Origin: Oenococcus kitaharae
GTDB lineage: Bacteria; Bacillota; Bacilli; Lactobacillales; Lactobacillaceae
Direction of reading: 5' to 3'
DNA: 64,000 nt
NCBI RefSeq assembly: GCF_025758695.1
Contig: NZ_JANJQP010000002.1
Coordinates: 514,836 to 578,835, forward strand
Shown piece after piece: positions 43,940 to 53,671 of this stretch; positions within the stretch are counted from its first letter, which is position 1, and every line of letters starts with the position of its first letter. Made by a program: the position numbers and the translations under genes. The notes beneath the pieces are model-generated. The model did not search any database. It worked only from the letters and a program-made list of their open reading frames with translations, and was not told the origin of the DNA.

Positions 43940-45193
43940 ATGAAAAAATTAGCCAATGGTATCAATTTAAATGTCTTAACGACTGATAAATTTCAGTCAG
44001 TTAGAATTGTTGCGGAATTTTACGCTCCCTTTGAAAAAGGCACGGCAGCCAATCGTGCGTTGCTGGCTCAAATACTGGAAGATAGTTCGGCCTTTTTTCC
44101 GAACCGACAGTTGCTGACTAAGAAACTTAATACACTTTACGGCGCACATTTTTCTGTGTCGACAAGTCGTTTTGGGCGGCTTTCCAAACTGCGTTTTGCA
44201 CTGAAGATACCCAGCCCGCAAGCTGCGGGAGACCAGCAATTATTGGCAAAAAGTTTCAATTTTTTGTCCGGCCAGATTTTTAATCCGTTAATTGTTGATG
44301 GCTTATTTCCTGAGCATTTGTTTGAAAATGAAAAGCAGAATTTTCTTTCTGAATTTTTAGCAAATTTTGATAATAAAAGCTATAAGCTCCATGATCTGAT
44401 TCTCAAAAAATATTTTGTCAATCCTGATTTTAGAATTCAACCCGAAGGGAGCCCTTTGTCAATCAGGCAGTTAACAAATGAAACCGTCGTTTCGGCTTAC
44501 CATGCTATGCGGGCTAACGATGAAATGTCATTGGAAGTAGCTGGCCTCCCGAGTGAACTTGAAGTTGAAAAGTTGGTCGCTTCTTGGCCAAACGTTTCGC
44601 AAAACAGCCGGCCGATTCCCAATCCAGTCTATACACAAGCAGTAAAACCTGACCAATTTGCTGAACTGCACGAAAAGGGTGATCAGGCGCTCTTGGAACG
44701 AGCCTATAATTTTCTGGATTATGATTATCTGACTCAACAGAGATATACGGCGATGGTTTTTTCCCGCCTTTTTGGTGGTTCGAGTCAATCTTTGCTTTTT
44801 TTGAATATCCGTGAAAAATTACATCTGGCTTATTACGCAAATTCAACTTTTTTCGCCGTTGATGGTTGGATGACCGTTCAGGCAGGATTGGATAAGGATA
44901 ATGTCGAACTTGTTAAAAATGAGATTGATCTGCAGCTGGAACGAGTTAAAAAGCAGGATTTTTCCAATGATTTGTTTACCACGATCAAAGAGGAGCTAGT
45001 TGCAGCTATTCAGGCGGGCGAGGACTACGAAGAGACTGCCATTGAGAAATCGATCAATGCTTTTTTGACTGGTTACGCTCTTTCCAGCAGCCAAATTATA
45101 GCCGTGATCCAATCTGTGACGCCTCAGCAGGTAGCAGATTTTGCAAAAAAGTCGGTAAAGCAAGCAGAGGCGGTTTTGATTAATGAAGATTGA
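43940..45193 (+). CDS. M16-family peptidase-like protein YmfF
   Basis: Inactive-type partner in the YmfF-YmfH M16 pair. About 417 residues from ATG 43940 (GTG 43931, overlapping the cls stop, and TTG 43883 are alternatives; no convincing Shine-Dalgarno for any). It lacks the HxxEH zinc motif, as homologues do, and carries FSRLFGGSSQSLLFLNIREKLHLAYY, the arginine/tyrosine region of M16 C-terminal halves. The pair's substrate is not firmly known. Overlaps ymfH by 11 bases. Confidence 0.85.
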   Translation: MKKLANGINLNVLTTDKFQSVRIVAEFYAPFEKGTAANRALLAQILEDSSAFFPNRQLLTKKLNTLYGAHFSVSTSRFGRLSKLRFALKIPSPQAAGDQQLLAKSFNFLSGQIFNPLIVDGLFPEHLFENEKQNFLSEFLANFDNKSYKLHDLILKKYFVNPDFRIQPEGSPLSIRQLTNETVVSAYHAMRANDEMSLEVAGLPSELEVEKLVASWPNVSQNSRPIPNPVYTQAVKPDQFAELHEKGDQALLERAYNFLDYDYLTQQRYTAMVFSRLFGGSSQSLLFLNIREKLHLAYYANSTFFAVDGWMTVQAGLDKDNVELVKNEIDLQLERVKKQDFSNDLFTTIKEELVAAIQAGEDYEETAIEKSINAFLTGYALSSSQIIAVIQSVTPQQVADFAKKSVKQAEAVLINED

Positions 45194-46460
45194 CGAATAT
45201 TCGCAATTTAAACAGACTGTTTACAGTGAAACACTGACAGATGGTTTGAAAGTGACTTTGATGCCTAAGAAAGATTTTCATTCAGTTTTTGCCGCATTGT
45301 TTGTGGATGCGGGTGCTGTTGACCAGAAAATCGTCGATGAAAATGGCAAAGTGGTCACTTTTCCTTCGGGCATTGCGCATTTTGCTGAACACAAGATGTT
45401 TGAAAAAGAGCAGGGAGATGTGGACCAAATATTTAGCCGCTATGGTGCATTTTCAAATGCTTATACGAGCCAATCCCGCACTGTTTACTACTTTCAGGGA
45501 ACAGAGGAGATTGCCGCATCGATCCGGCTGCTGCTGCATTTTGTTCAGGAACCTTATTATACGCAGAGTTCTATTAACAAGGAGCAGGGGATCATTGGCC
45601 AAGAGCTGGTCATGTACCAGGATATGCCGGATTGGGCACTTTCTTTTGGATTGATGGGTAATTTATACGCTCAACAGCCCTTGGCTCAAGATATTGCCGG
45701 CAAAGTATCGACGATCAGCCAATTAACCAGCGACATGCTTTACCAGTTTCACAAATACTTTTATCAGCCAAGCAATCTGCACCTCAAAATTTCAGGCAAC
45801 ATTGATCCACAGGCGACTATGGCTTTAATCAGAGACACGCAAAGGGAATTGTCGCGCCCGAAAATAGCGTTTACGTCGATGAGTTTGTTTGATAATCAAA
45901 TCCCGATCCTTGCGTCAGGTAGCAGAAAGATGCCGATTTCTCAAACTTTAATTACAGCCGGTATTAAAGGCATAAACATGCCATCGAGCCGGGATGAAGC
46001 TATTGATTTGGCTTTTGCAAGTGATTTACTGCTGGATCTTTATTTTTCTGATTCATCTGACTGGTACATGAAAAATTACGATGCAGGTATTTTGAATGAC
46101 GATTTTATGGCACAAGCAGAAATTGGCCGCAATTATCAGTTCATTAGTTTTAGCGGCCATGGCAAACAACAGAAAGCCTTTCAAGAGATTTTGTCTCAGT
46201 TAAAGCGCATATCTTTCGATAGCCGTTTAGCAAATGAATTCGAGGTCCAAAAATCAGCTACTTTTGGTGAGCTGTCGATGTCTTTGGATCAGTTGGAAAA
46301 CAACGTTTTCACAGTTTTAGATGAATATGATACGGATAGCAATGTTTTTCAAATTACAGATAATCTCAAAAGCCTCACTTATAAGCGAGCAGTGGCTTTA
46401 TTTGAAAAATATTACGATATAAATTCATTTAGTCGTTTTTCGATCGAACCGTTAGATTAA
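45183..46460 (+). CDS. M16-family zinc peptidase YmfH
   Basis: Catalytic partner of YmfF, 425 residues, with the inverted zinc motif HFAEH (in GIAHFAEHKMFEK) and the downstream Glu region (NKEQGIIGQELVMYQD). GAGGCGG is 8-9 bases before ATG 45183. In Bacillus ymfI (a FabG-like gene) lies between ymfH and rodZ; it is missing here. Confidence 0.9.
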   Translation: MKIDEYSQFKQTVYSETLTDGLKVTLMPKKDFHSVFAALFVDAGAVDQKIVDENGKVVTFPSGIAHFAEHKMFEKEQGDVDQIFSRYGAFSNAYTSQSRTVYYFQGTEEIAASIRLLLHFVQEPYYTQSSINKEQGIIGQELVMYQDMPDWALSFGLMGNLYAQQPLAQDIAGKVSTISQLTSDMLYQFHKYFYQPSNLHLKISGNIDPQATMALIRDTQRELSRPKIAFTSMSLFDNQIPILASGSRKMPISQTLITAGIKGINMPSSRDEAIDLAFASDLLLDLYFSDSSDWYMKNYDAGILNDDFMAQAEIGRNYQFISFSGHGKQQKAFQEILSQLKRISFDSRLANEFEVQKSATFGELSMSLDQLENNVFTVLDEYDTDSNVFQITDNLKSLTYKRAVALFEKYYDINSFSRFSIEPLD

Positions 46461-46480
46461 GATTGTTATAATCTTAATGA

Positions 46481-47455
46481 ATGGATACTGATTACCAATC
46501 AATTGGAAAACGGCTGCAAGATGCACGTGAACAGCATGGTTTGACCTTAGAAGATATCTCCTCGTCGACTAAAATTCAAGTTCGTTATCTGCAAGCAATC
46601 GAAAATGGCCAAGTGAATAGGCTGCCTGGCCCTTTTTATGTGAAGGCATTTATACGCCAATACGCTAATACAGTGGACCTTGATCCAAATACGATTTTGG
46701 ATACTATGCCAGCTGCAGATCGTGCTCGCCAGCCTAAAGATGGCGGCGAGATTAAAGCCGGCCAGAACAGAGGTGTTTCTGCGCACTTATTTGATGGCTT
46801 TTCGGAAAACAAGCAGGAAGAGCAAGACAAAGATGCGAATGATTCTCTGTCTAATAATTCTATTCGAGTAGGGTCTGACAGGATTCCGCGTGCCGGCATG
46901 AATCTCTCCACACCAGTTACCCGCCGCCTGCTCAGCCGCCTGCCCGTTATTTTTCTAATTGTTGCGTTAATTATTCTGGCCTTTGCCTTATGGCTGGCAT
47001 TTGGTAGAATTCGGCCAAGTTTATTTAGCCAGAATCCGGTTAATTCAAGTTCAACGAGTATTTCACAATCTAGCAGCAGCCGGCCGCAGTCCAGTAGTTC
47101 ATCTGCCTCGTCTTTGTCCAATAGCCAGACGCAGCCTTTATCGAAACCGCAGTTTCAAAATAACACGGCGACCATGACCTTCTACGATACGGCGGACCAT
47201 ACGATTCAGATCCAGGCGGCCAATGCCGGATGGACGACAGTGACAGTGGATAATGTCCGTCAGTTTGCCAGTACAATTGCAGCAGGTGCCGAGCACGATA
47301 CAACGCTAAGTGGTGACCAGAATCAAATTATGATTCATTTAGGCAATCCATACAACACGAGAATCCTGTTTGATAATCAAGATACGCAGTTTATGTCTGG
47401 CTCATCGATTCTGATTACGAATATAATTATTAGACGGGAGAAAACACCGCAATGA
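46481..47455 (+). CDS. rodZ: RodZ-like cell-shape protein (YmfM)
   Basis: Membrane protein that couples MreB to the wall machinery. 324 residues: N-terminal helix-turn-helix (IGKRLQDAREQHGLTLEDIS ... YLQAIENGQVNRLPGPFYVKAFIRQYA), one membrane helix (VIFLIVALIILAFALWLAFG), a Ser-rich extracellular linker and a C-terminal beta domain. Stop overlaps pgsA by 4 bases. Confidence 0.92.
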   Translation: MDTDYQSIGKRLQDAREQHGLTLEDISSSTKIQVRYLQAIENGQVNRLPGPFYVKAFIRQYANTVDLDPNTILDTMPAADRARQPKDGGEIKAGQNRGVSAHLFDGFSENKQEEQDKDANDSLSNNSIRVGSDRIPRAGMNLSTPVTRRLLSRLPVIFLIVALIILAFALWLAFGRIRPSLFSQNPVNSSSTSISQSSSSRPQSSSSSASSLSNSQTQPLSKPQFQNNTATMTFYDTADHTIQIQAANAGWTTVTVDNVRQFASTIAAGAEHDTTLSGDQNQIMIHLGNPYNTRILFDNQDTQFMSGSSILITNIIIRREKTPQ

Positions 47456-48012
47456 ATTTGCCTAATAAATTAACAACCTTTCGAATTTTAATGATTCCTT
47501 TATTTATTTTAATCTTATCGCTGCCTATCAATTGGTCGACGACATTCGGCCGGCCAAGTGGCTGGCTGCTGGCTGCTGCTATTTTCGCCTTGGCTTCGTT
47601 GACCGATTTACTCGATGGCAGAATTGCCAGGTCACGTCATTTGGTGACTAATTTTGGCAAGTTTGCTGATCCTTTGGCTGATAAACTACTGGTGATGACC
47701 GCTTTGATCTTTCTGACTCAATTTGGCGCTGTTCCGGCTTGGATGACCGCTATTATTGTTATCCGCGAACTAGCCATCACAGGGTTAAGAACCTTAATTG
47801 TTGAAAATAACGGTACGGTTATGGCTGCACAGATGCCTGGCAAAATCAAAACATTCACACAGATGTTTGCCATTATTTTCCTGTATTGCAGCAACTTCGG
47901 CAGTCCTATTCCGATTGGGCAGATCTTAATTTATCTTGCTGTGATTTTTACAATTTATTCAGGGATCGATTATTTCGTTCAGAACCGTTCAGTATTCTCG
48001 GATGGCATGTGA
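47452..48012 (+). CDS. pgsA: CDP-diacylglycerol-glycerol-3-phosphate 3-phosphatidyltransferase
   Basis: Commits to phosphatidylglycerol synthesis. 186 residues, about six helices, with the CDP-alcohol motif: DLLDGRIAR ... GKFADPLADK (D-x2-D-G-x2-A-R...G-x3-D-x3-D). Together with cls earlier it makes the two main steps to cardiolipin. cinA, usual before recA, is missing. Confidence 0.94.
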   Translation: MNLPNKLTTFRILMIPLFILILSLPINWSTTFGRPSGWLLAAAIFALASLTDLLDGRIARSRHLVTNFGKFADPLADKLLVMTALIFLTQFGAVPAWMTAIIVIRELAITGLRTLIVENNGTVMAAQMPGKIKTFTQMFAIIFLYCSNFGSPIPIGQILIYLAVIFTIYSGIDYFVQNRSVFSDGM

Positions 48013-48072
48013 TTTAAAAAAATGCCCATGGTTTCGTATAACCACTGTAGAAAGTTAAGTATTTTTTAAATA

Positions 48073-48112
48073 CGAACAAGCGTTCGCATTTTCTTGACTT
48101 TCGTAGCATAAT
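48073..48112 (+). promoter_or_regulatory. recA promoter with LexA (DinR) box
   Basis: CGAAC-AAGC-GTTCG (48073-48086) is a perfect SOS box of the Gram-positive type. A -35 TTCGCA (48083-48088) overlapping it and -10 CATAAT (48107-48112) with 18-base spacing fit LexA repression. GTGAGG precedes ATG 48129. Confidence 0.88.
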
Positions 48113-48128
48113 AGATTGGTGAGGTTTT

Positions 48129-49259
48129 ATGTCTGATGGAAGAAAGGCCGCATTAAATGCGGCATTAAAAAAAATTGAAAAGGATTTCGGCAAGGGATCG
48201 ATTATGCGTTTAGGCGAAAATGCGCACACAAAAGTCGACGTGGTTTCAACCGGTTCTTTAAAATTAGATATTGCTTTAGGTGTTGGCGGTTATCCAAAGG
48301 GAAGAATCATCGAGGTGTTTGGCCCTGAGTCTTCTGGCAAGACGACTGTCGCGCTTCATGCTGTTGCCGAGATTCAAAAAAAGGGCGGCACGGCTGCTTA
48401 TATTGATGCTGAAAATGCACTGGACGCGAAATATGCAGCTGCTTTAGGTGTTAATGTTGATGATCTGCTTCTGAGCCAGCCGGATACAGGCGAGCAAGGT
48501 TTGGAAATCGCTGATGATTTGGTTAATTCAGGTGCGATCGATATGCTGGTCGTTGATTCGGTTGCAGCTCTTGTCCCAAGGGCTGAAATTGAGGGGGAGA
48601 TGGGAGATGCCCATGTGGGCCTGCAAGCGCGTTTGATGAGCCAAGCTTTGAGGAAATTGGCCGGTACTCTGAACCGAACAGGCACAATTGCCATTTTCAT
48701 CAATCAGATTCGTGAAAAAATCGGGGTTATGTTTGGCAATCCCGAGACAACACCTGGCGGTCGCGCTTTGAAGTTTTATTCAACGGTACGTTTAGAGGTA
48801 CGCCGGTCAACACAGATTAAAGACGGTACGAATATTATTGGTAATAATACGAAAATCAAGGTTGTCAAAAACAAAGTTGCACCACCTTTCAAAGTAGCCG
48901 AAGTGGATATTATGTATGGCAAAGGCATCAGTCAGACAGGTGAATTAATTGATTTGGCCGTTGATAAAGATATTATCGACAAGTCGGGCGCTTGGTATGC
49001 CTATAAAGGTGAAAAAATTGGTCAGGGACGCGTTAATGCAATTGCTTGGTTGGAAGACCCTGAACATCAAAAAGAACATGATACGATCTTTCAGGCGGTA
49101 CGTGATGCTTATGGTATTGGCGCCAAAAAAAAAGTGACAACTGATACTGGCAAGGCTGTACCAATAGAAGATAGCAGCAGCGATCCTTTTGCTGACCCTA
49201 ATTACAATCCAAAGGCCAGTGAATCTGACGATGCATTGACTGATGATGATATTTATTAA
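48129..49259 (+). CDS. recA: Recombinase RecA
   Basis: Strand exchange and SOS co-protease. 376 residues: Walker [10 protein letters not shown] (65-73), [11 protein letters not shown], Walker [11 protein letters not shown], loop L2 [28 protein letters not shown] (shown in part), C-terminal acidic tail ([13 protein letters not shown]). The His of DAEHALD is Asn, as in other lactic acid bacteria. Terminator follows. Confidence 0.98.
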   Translation: MSDGRKAALNAALKKIEKDFGKGSIMRLGENAHTKVDVVSTGSLKLDIALGVGGYPKGRIIEVFGPESSGKTTVALHAVAEIQKKGGTAAYIDAENALDAKYAAALGVNVDDLLLSQPDTGEQGLEIADDLVNSGAIDMLVVDSVAALVPRAEIEGEMGDAHVGLQARLMSQALRKLAGTLNRTGTIAIFINQIREKIGVMFGNPETTPGGRALKFYSTVRLEVRRSTQIKDGTNIIGNNTKIKVVKNKVAPPFKVAEVDIMYGKGISQTGELIDLAVDKDIIDKSGAWYAYKGEKIGQGRVNAIAWLEDPEHQKEHDTIFQAVRDAYGIGAKKKVTTDTGKAVPIEDSSSDPFADPNYNPKASESDDALTDDDIY

Positions 49260-49265
49260 TTTTTA

Positions 49266-49291
49266 AAAATCCGATGTTGTCGGATTTTTTT
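49266..49291 (+). terminator. Terminator of recA
   Basis: AAAATCCGA-TGTTG-TCGGATTTT stem-loop plus three more T. Confidence 0.9.
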
Positions 49292-49310
49292 ATAGAGTAA
49301 ACTTGAACCA

Positions 49311-49976
49311 ATGCAGACTACAAAAAACAATTTCAAACACCGCGTTAAAACATTTGGTTTGGTTGAAGAGATCTTTAATTCGATTACACACGGTTTAGGT
49401 TTAATAGCCGCGATTGTCGGAATTATATTTCTTTTCATCAAAGTCATCGACAAGGGCTACACGTCGGCTGTTGCCTTAACGGCATTCATTATCTATGCTG
49501 TCTGTTTGATCATTTTTCTGCTCAATTCTACTTTGTTTCATGCACTAATTTTCACAAGAGCCGCTTGGGTCTTTCAACATTTTGATCATCTGGGTATTTT
49601 TTTGATCATTCTAGCCACCTACACGCCCTTTTGCTGGGTCTTTATCAAGGATCCCGTTGCGATTTGGATTTGGGTTGCCAATCTCATTTTGGCACTTGCT
49701 GGTATCGTTTATGATTTCTTGTTTATTGGGCGCTATCGCTGGATCACTGTTTTGATTTATTTAGCTATGGGTTGGTTAATTGCCGTGATGTTCCCAATCA
49801 TTCATCACAGCGTACCAGTATATTCGCTTTGGCTGTTATTTTTTGGTGGAATTGCTTATTCAGCAGGTACTTTTTTCTATTTGAATACTAAAATCTGGTG
49901 GAATCATGTTTGGTGGCATTTATTTGTGCTCTTAGGTACAGCTGCCATGTATTTTGCCATCTATCTTTCCATGTAA
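49311..49976 (+). CDS. Hemolysin III/PAQR-family membrane protein
   Basis: Seven-helix membrane protein related to YqfA/HlyIII. 221 residues: start motif EEIFNSITHGLGLIAAIVG, conserved FHAL after NST, FDHLGIFLIILATYTPF, and a C-terminal His pair HVWWH near the end (zinc site). The family binds zinc and may act as a hydrolase; cytolytic activity is not shown. No Shine-Dalgarno visible upstream of ATG 49311. Confidence 0.88.
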   Translation: MQTTKNNFKHRVKTFGLVEEIFNSITHGLGLIAAIVGIIFLFIKVIDKGYTSAVALTAFIIYAVCLIIFLLNSTLFHALIFTRAAWVFQHFDHLGIFLIILATYTPFCWVFIKDPVAIWIWVANLILALAGIVYDFLFIGRYRWITVLIYLAMGWLIAVMFPIIHHSVPVYSLWLLFFGGIAYSAGTFFYLNTKIWWNHVWWHLFVLLGTAAMYFAIYLSM

Positions 49977-50016
49977 TTGTATACTGCAAATAAGCGTAAG
50001 ATAGATTTTAAAGTAT

Positions 50017-51768
50017 ATGTTCAAACTTGCCTTTAAAAATCTCAATAAATTGCTTGTCTCTTTCGCCTTTTTTTGCCTGTTTTTTCAAGTAGCGGCGGAT
50101 TTGATTCTGCCTTCAATTACTGCCGATATTGTCAATATCGGTGTTGTGAGGAAAAACATTCCGTATATCTGGCACACGGGCTTGATTATGCTGGCCGTGA
50201 GTTTGTTAGGCATTATCGGTGCTGTATGTAATCAGCTGATAGCTGCGACGTCGTCACAGAAATTGGGTGTTACACTGCGGCATTTTTTGTTTGCCAAAAT
50301 TACGGCAATGGCAACGGCCGATTTCACTAAGATTGGTGAAGCCTCTTTGATTACTAGAACAACGAACGATGTTGTCCAGATGCAGAATGTGACCTACTCG
50401 ATGCTTCGGATGATGGTGAGGGCACCGATGATGTTGGCTGGTGCGAGCCTGATGGCCTATTTTCAAAGTCCTCAATTAATGCTCGTCTTTGTAGCTGCCA
50501 TCCCGATTTTGGCGATTGTCGTTTTACTGATTATGAGAAAGTCTGTGCCGCTTTTTAGAAAGATACAAGGGTTAACTGATCGCATTAATCTTGTGTTCCG
50601 AGAAGGGCTGACCGGTGTTCGGGTGATACGCGCTTTTAATCAGGATGCCTTTGAACAAAGACGCTTTGCTCGAGCTAATGGGAATTTGACTGATAATGCG
50701 ATTAATGCCTATGTGACAACGAGCCTGATGAGTCCAACCATGACTTTTATTATCAGCGCTTCGAATATTGCCATTGTTTGGTTCGGTGCACGTCTGATTG
50801 CCGGCAGTCAGATGCCGATTGGAAACTTGTTATCTTTTATTACTTATGCCACACAGATGCTGTTTGCATTTATGCAGTTGTCGATGATTTTTGTTATTGT
50901 ACCCAGAGCTCAGGCATCCGCCCAGCGCATTCAGGAAGTTCTGGCTATTTCTGATACCATTCTTGATTCAAAGAACGCCCAAACCGTGCCGAATATTACA
51001 AGTATTCGTTTTGCACATGTTGATTTTGCCTTCTCGCATTCAGCCGCGAGGGTATTAAAGGATATTAATCTGCAAGTTGGGCGTGGACAAACACTAGCAA
51101 TTATCGGTGGTACAGGATCTGGGAAAAGTAGTTTAATTAATTTAATTCCCAGATTATTCGATCCGACAAAGGGCAGTGTATCAATCAACGACATTGATAT
51201 TCGCCAATTCCGCCAAAGTGATTTGCATGAAAAAATTGCCTTTGCTAGTCAGAAATCTTTTTTATTCCAAGGCACTATTCGCAGCAATCTGCATTATGGC
51301 AATCCAAAAGCCAGTGAAGAAGAGATGTGGCAGGCGCTTCACACTGCTCAGGCTGACGCCTTTGTCAAAAAACAAGGCGGACTGGATGCACCTGTTGAGC
51401 AGAATGGCCAGAACTTTTCAGGAGGCCAAGTACAACGCCTGTCGATTGCAAGGGCTATTTTGAAAGATGCGGATGTCTACATTTTTGATGATACATTTTC
51501 TGCTCTGGATTTTAAGACCGATGCATTACTCAGGGCAGCACTGCATAAAGACAGCAAGATCAATCGGGCAATTAAAATTATTGTGGCACAGCGTATTTCA
51601 ACGATTGCTGATGCAGACAGGATTCTCTTATTAGAGCAAGGTAGGATGTCAGCCTTTGGAACGCATACCGAATTGTTAAAAACTAGTGCTGTCTATCGTG
51701 AGATCGTTAATTCTCAGCTGCATCGGGTTGACGCAGCTGCTGCGTTATCCGGAGACGAACATGCGTAA
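50017..51768 (+). CDS. Heterodimeric ABC exporter subunit A (degenerate catalytic site)
   Basis: 583 residues: six-helix membrane domain and nucleotide-binding domain. Walker A GGTGSGKSS, signature NFSGGQVQRLS, Walker B VYIFDDTFSALD: the catalytic Glu after Walker B is Asp. This is the mark of the LmrC/TM287-type partner. Overlaps the next gene by 8 bases. Family exports drugs or lipids; actual substrate unknown. No clear Shine-Dalgarno at ATG 50017. Confidence 0.92.
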   Translation: MFKLAFKNLNKLLVSFAFFCLFFQVAADLILPSITADIVNIGVVRKNIPYIWHTGLIMLAVSLLGIIGAVCNQLIAATSSQKLGVTLRHFLFAKITAMATADFTKIGEASLITRTTNDVVQMQNVTYSMLRMMVRAPMMLAGASLMAYFQSPQLMLVFVAAIPILAIVVLLIMRKSVPLFRKIQGLTDRINLVFREGLTGVRVIRAFNQDAFEQRRFARANGNLTDNAINAYVTTSLMSPTMTFIISASNIAIVWFGARLIAGSQMPIGNLLSFITYATQMLFAFMQLSMIFVIVPRAQASAQRIQEVLAISDTILDSKNAQTVPNITSIRFAHVDFAFSHSAARVLKDINLQVGRGQTLAIIGGTGSGKSSLINLIPRLFDPTKGSVSINDIDIRQFRQSDLHEKIAFASQKSFLFQGTIRSNLHYGNPKASEEEMWQALHTAQADAFVKKQGGLDAPVEQNGQNFSGGQVQRLSIARAILKDADVYIFDDTFSALDFKTDALLRAALHKDSKINRAIKIIVAQRISTIADADRILLLEQGRMSAFGTHTELLKTSAVYREIVNSQLHRVDAAAALSGDEHA

Positions 51769-53608
51769 TCCGGCTTCGAGAATGCGAGGCGGCAGCGGGC
51801 CAAGACCAATGGCACGGATTGCCGAACACGCTCATAATTTTTGGGGGACAACCTTTAGATTATTCAGATATTTGGGGAAAAATCGCTTCGGTGTCATCTT
51901 TTCGATTGCCTTGGCAATTATTTCGGTGCTGTTATCTGTCAGCGTACCGAAAATTTTAGGCGAAGCTACGACGATCATCTATCGTGGTGTTCGTGCCGGC
52001 TTGCAGTCGGGACGTTACCGGATTGATTATCATGCAATTATTTCAATTCTAGTGCTTGCATCTGTTTTATATGTTCTGTCTGCTCTGATGAGTTTTTTGC
52101 AGCAAGTGATAATGACTCATATATCACAACGTACCGTTTTTCGTCTACGTGCAGAATTTAAAGCCAAGATGGCCCGCCTTCCCGTGAGTTATTACGATCA
52201 GCACCAAAATGGCGATATGATGAGCCGCGTTGTTAATGACATGGATAACATTTCTGGGACTTTGCAGCAGGCTTTAATTCAAATTGCGGTCTCATCGATC
52301 ACATTTGTTGCCGTGATTATTTTTATGCTGTCGATTAGTTGGATTCTGTCATTGCTGGCTTTTACGACGATTCCAATCAGCATTCTTCTTGTACGCTGGA
52401 TTGCACCACACGCTCAGAAACTGTTTAGTAGACAGCAGGAGGTTCTTGGTTCGATGAACGGCCAGGTGGAAGAAACTTTTTCTGGTCATTTAATTATTAA
52501 AACTTTTGATCGTGAACAAGCTGTCACTGACAAGTTTGAAGAGCAGAGCAGGCGATATTACCACGCCGCTTGGAAAGCACAATTCATTTCTGTTCTGATT
52601 TTTCCGGCTATGCAGTTTCTAAATAATTTAGATTACTTGGTAATTGCTGTTTTCGGCGGGATTCAAGTTGCTAACGGCCAGCTGCCACTCGGAGATATTC
52701 AGGCATTTTTGCAGTATACAAATCAGTTTTCCCAGCCTGTCACCCAAATTGCTAATCTTAGCAACACGATTCAATCGACGATTGCAAGTGCCGAACGGAT
52801 TTTTCAGGTCCTAGATGCTGAAGAAATGCCTAAAGAAATTTCGGCGGCCTCCACCTTTCCTAGAGAGTCATCACTGCCTTTAATTAGTTTTCATCATGTG
52901 GCATTTAGTTATGATAGTCACGCGCCTTTGATTCGAAATTATTCTTTAGATGTTCATGCAGGCCAAACGATTGCTATCGTGGGCCCGACGGGCGCTGGTA
53001 AAACGACTGTTATCAATTTGTTAGAACGCTTTTATGATGTTGATGCTGGCGTGATTCAGTATCGGGGCAGGGATATCAGGCACATGACACGCCCTGAATT
53101 GCGTTCGCATTTCGCAATGGTTCTGCAAGAAACTTGGTTATTTACGGGCTCCGTTTTCGAAAACATTAAGTATGGCAATGAGCGGGCTACAAAAGATCAG
53201 GTGATTGCAGCGGCAAAGGAAGCTTATGCAGATACTTTTATCCAGCAGCTGCCTCAGGGTTATCAAACTCAGTTAAATGAGGCAGCCTCAAATATTTCTC
53301 AAGGCCAACGTCAGCTGTTGACGATTGCACGCGCCTTCCTCTCTGATCCTGAGATTTTAATCCTGGATGAGGCAACTAGCTCGGTGGATACGCGAACCGA
53401 ACTTTTGATTCAAAACGCCATGGCTAAACTTCAGCGTTCACGTACTAGTTTTGTTGTTGCCCATCGTCTATCCACGATTCAGCAGGCGGATAACATCGTC
53501 GTGATGAATCATGGTTCAATCGTTGAGACTGGTACGCATCAGCAGCTGCTTGATGCTAAGGGATTTTATGCGGATCTCTTTAACGCACAATTTGCTTCCG
53601 GCGATTAA
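51761..53608 (+). CDS. Heterodimeric ABC exporter subunit B
   Basis: 615 residues from ATG 51761, chosen because GGAG lies 7-8 bases before. Basic N-terminal tail (RNPASRMRGGSGPRPMARI), membrane domain, Walker A GPTGAGKTT, Walker B ILILDEATSSVD with the catalytic Glu; its own signature is degenerate (NISQGQ for SGGQ). With subunit A it forms one good and one degenerate ATP site, the LmrCD/TM287-288 pattern. Confidence 0.92.
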   Translation: MRNPASRMRGGSGPRPMARIAEHAHNFWGTTFRLFRYLGKNRFGVIFSIALAIISVLLSVSVPKILGEATTIIYRGVRAGLQSGRYRIDYHAIISILVLASVLYVLSALMSFLQQVIMTHISQRTVFRLRAEFKAKMARLPVSYYDQHQNGDMMSRVVNDMDNISGTLQQALIQIAVSSITFVAVIIFMLSISWILSLLAFTTIPISILLVRWIAPHAQKLFSRQQEVLGSMNGQVEETFSGHLIIKTFDREQAVTDKFEEQSRRYYHAAWKAQFISVLIFPAMQFLNNLDYLVIAVFGGIQVANGQLPLGDIQAFLQYTNQFSQPVTQIANLSNTIQSTIASAERIFQVLDAEEMPKEISAASTFPRESSLPLISFHHVAFSYDSHAPLIRNYSLDVHAGQTIAIVGPTGAGKTTVINLLERFYDVDAGVIQYRGRDIRHMTRPELRSHFAMVLQETWLFTGSVFENIKYGNERATKDQVIAAAKEAYADTFIQQLPQGYQTQLNEAASNISQGQRQLLTIARAFLSDPEILILDEATSSVDTRTELLIQNAMAKLQRSRTSFVVAHRLSTIQQADNIVVMNHGSIVETGTHQQLLDAKGFYADLFNAQFASGD

Positions 53609-53636
53609 TGAGTTTTTTGTCCGAGCCGGGAACGAG

Positions 53637-53642
53637 TATAAT
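53637..53642 (+). promoter_or_regulatory. -10 box before the DHA2 transporter gene
   Basis: TATAAT 30 bases before ATG 53672; a -35 at proper spacing is not clear. Confidence 0.4.
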
Positions 53643-53671
53643 TGTGATTTGTAATTTACAGGGGGTAATTT

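Noticed and set aside
46636..47121. 161-codon minus-strand frame over rodZ
   Set aside because: Shadow of the Ser-rich linker and membrane helix of rodZ.
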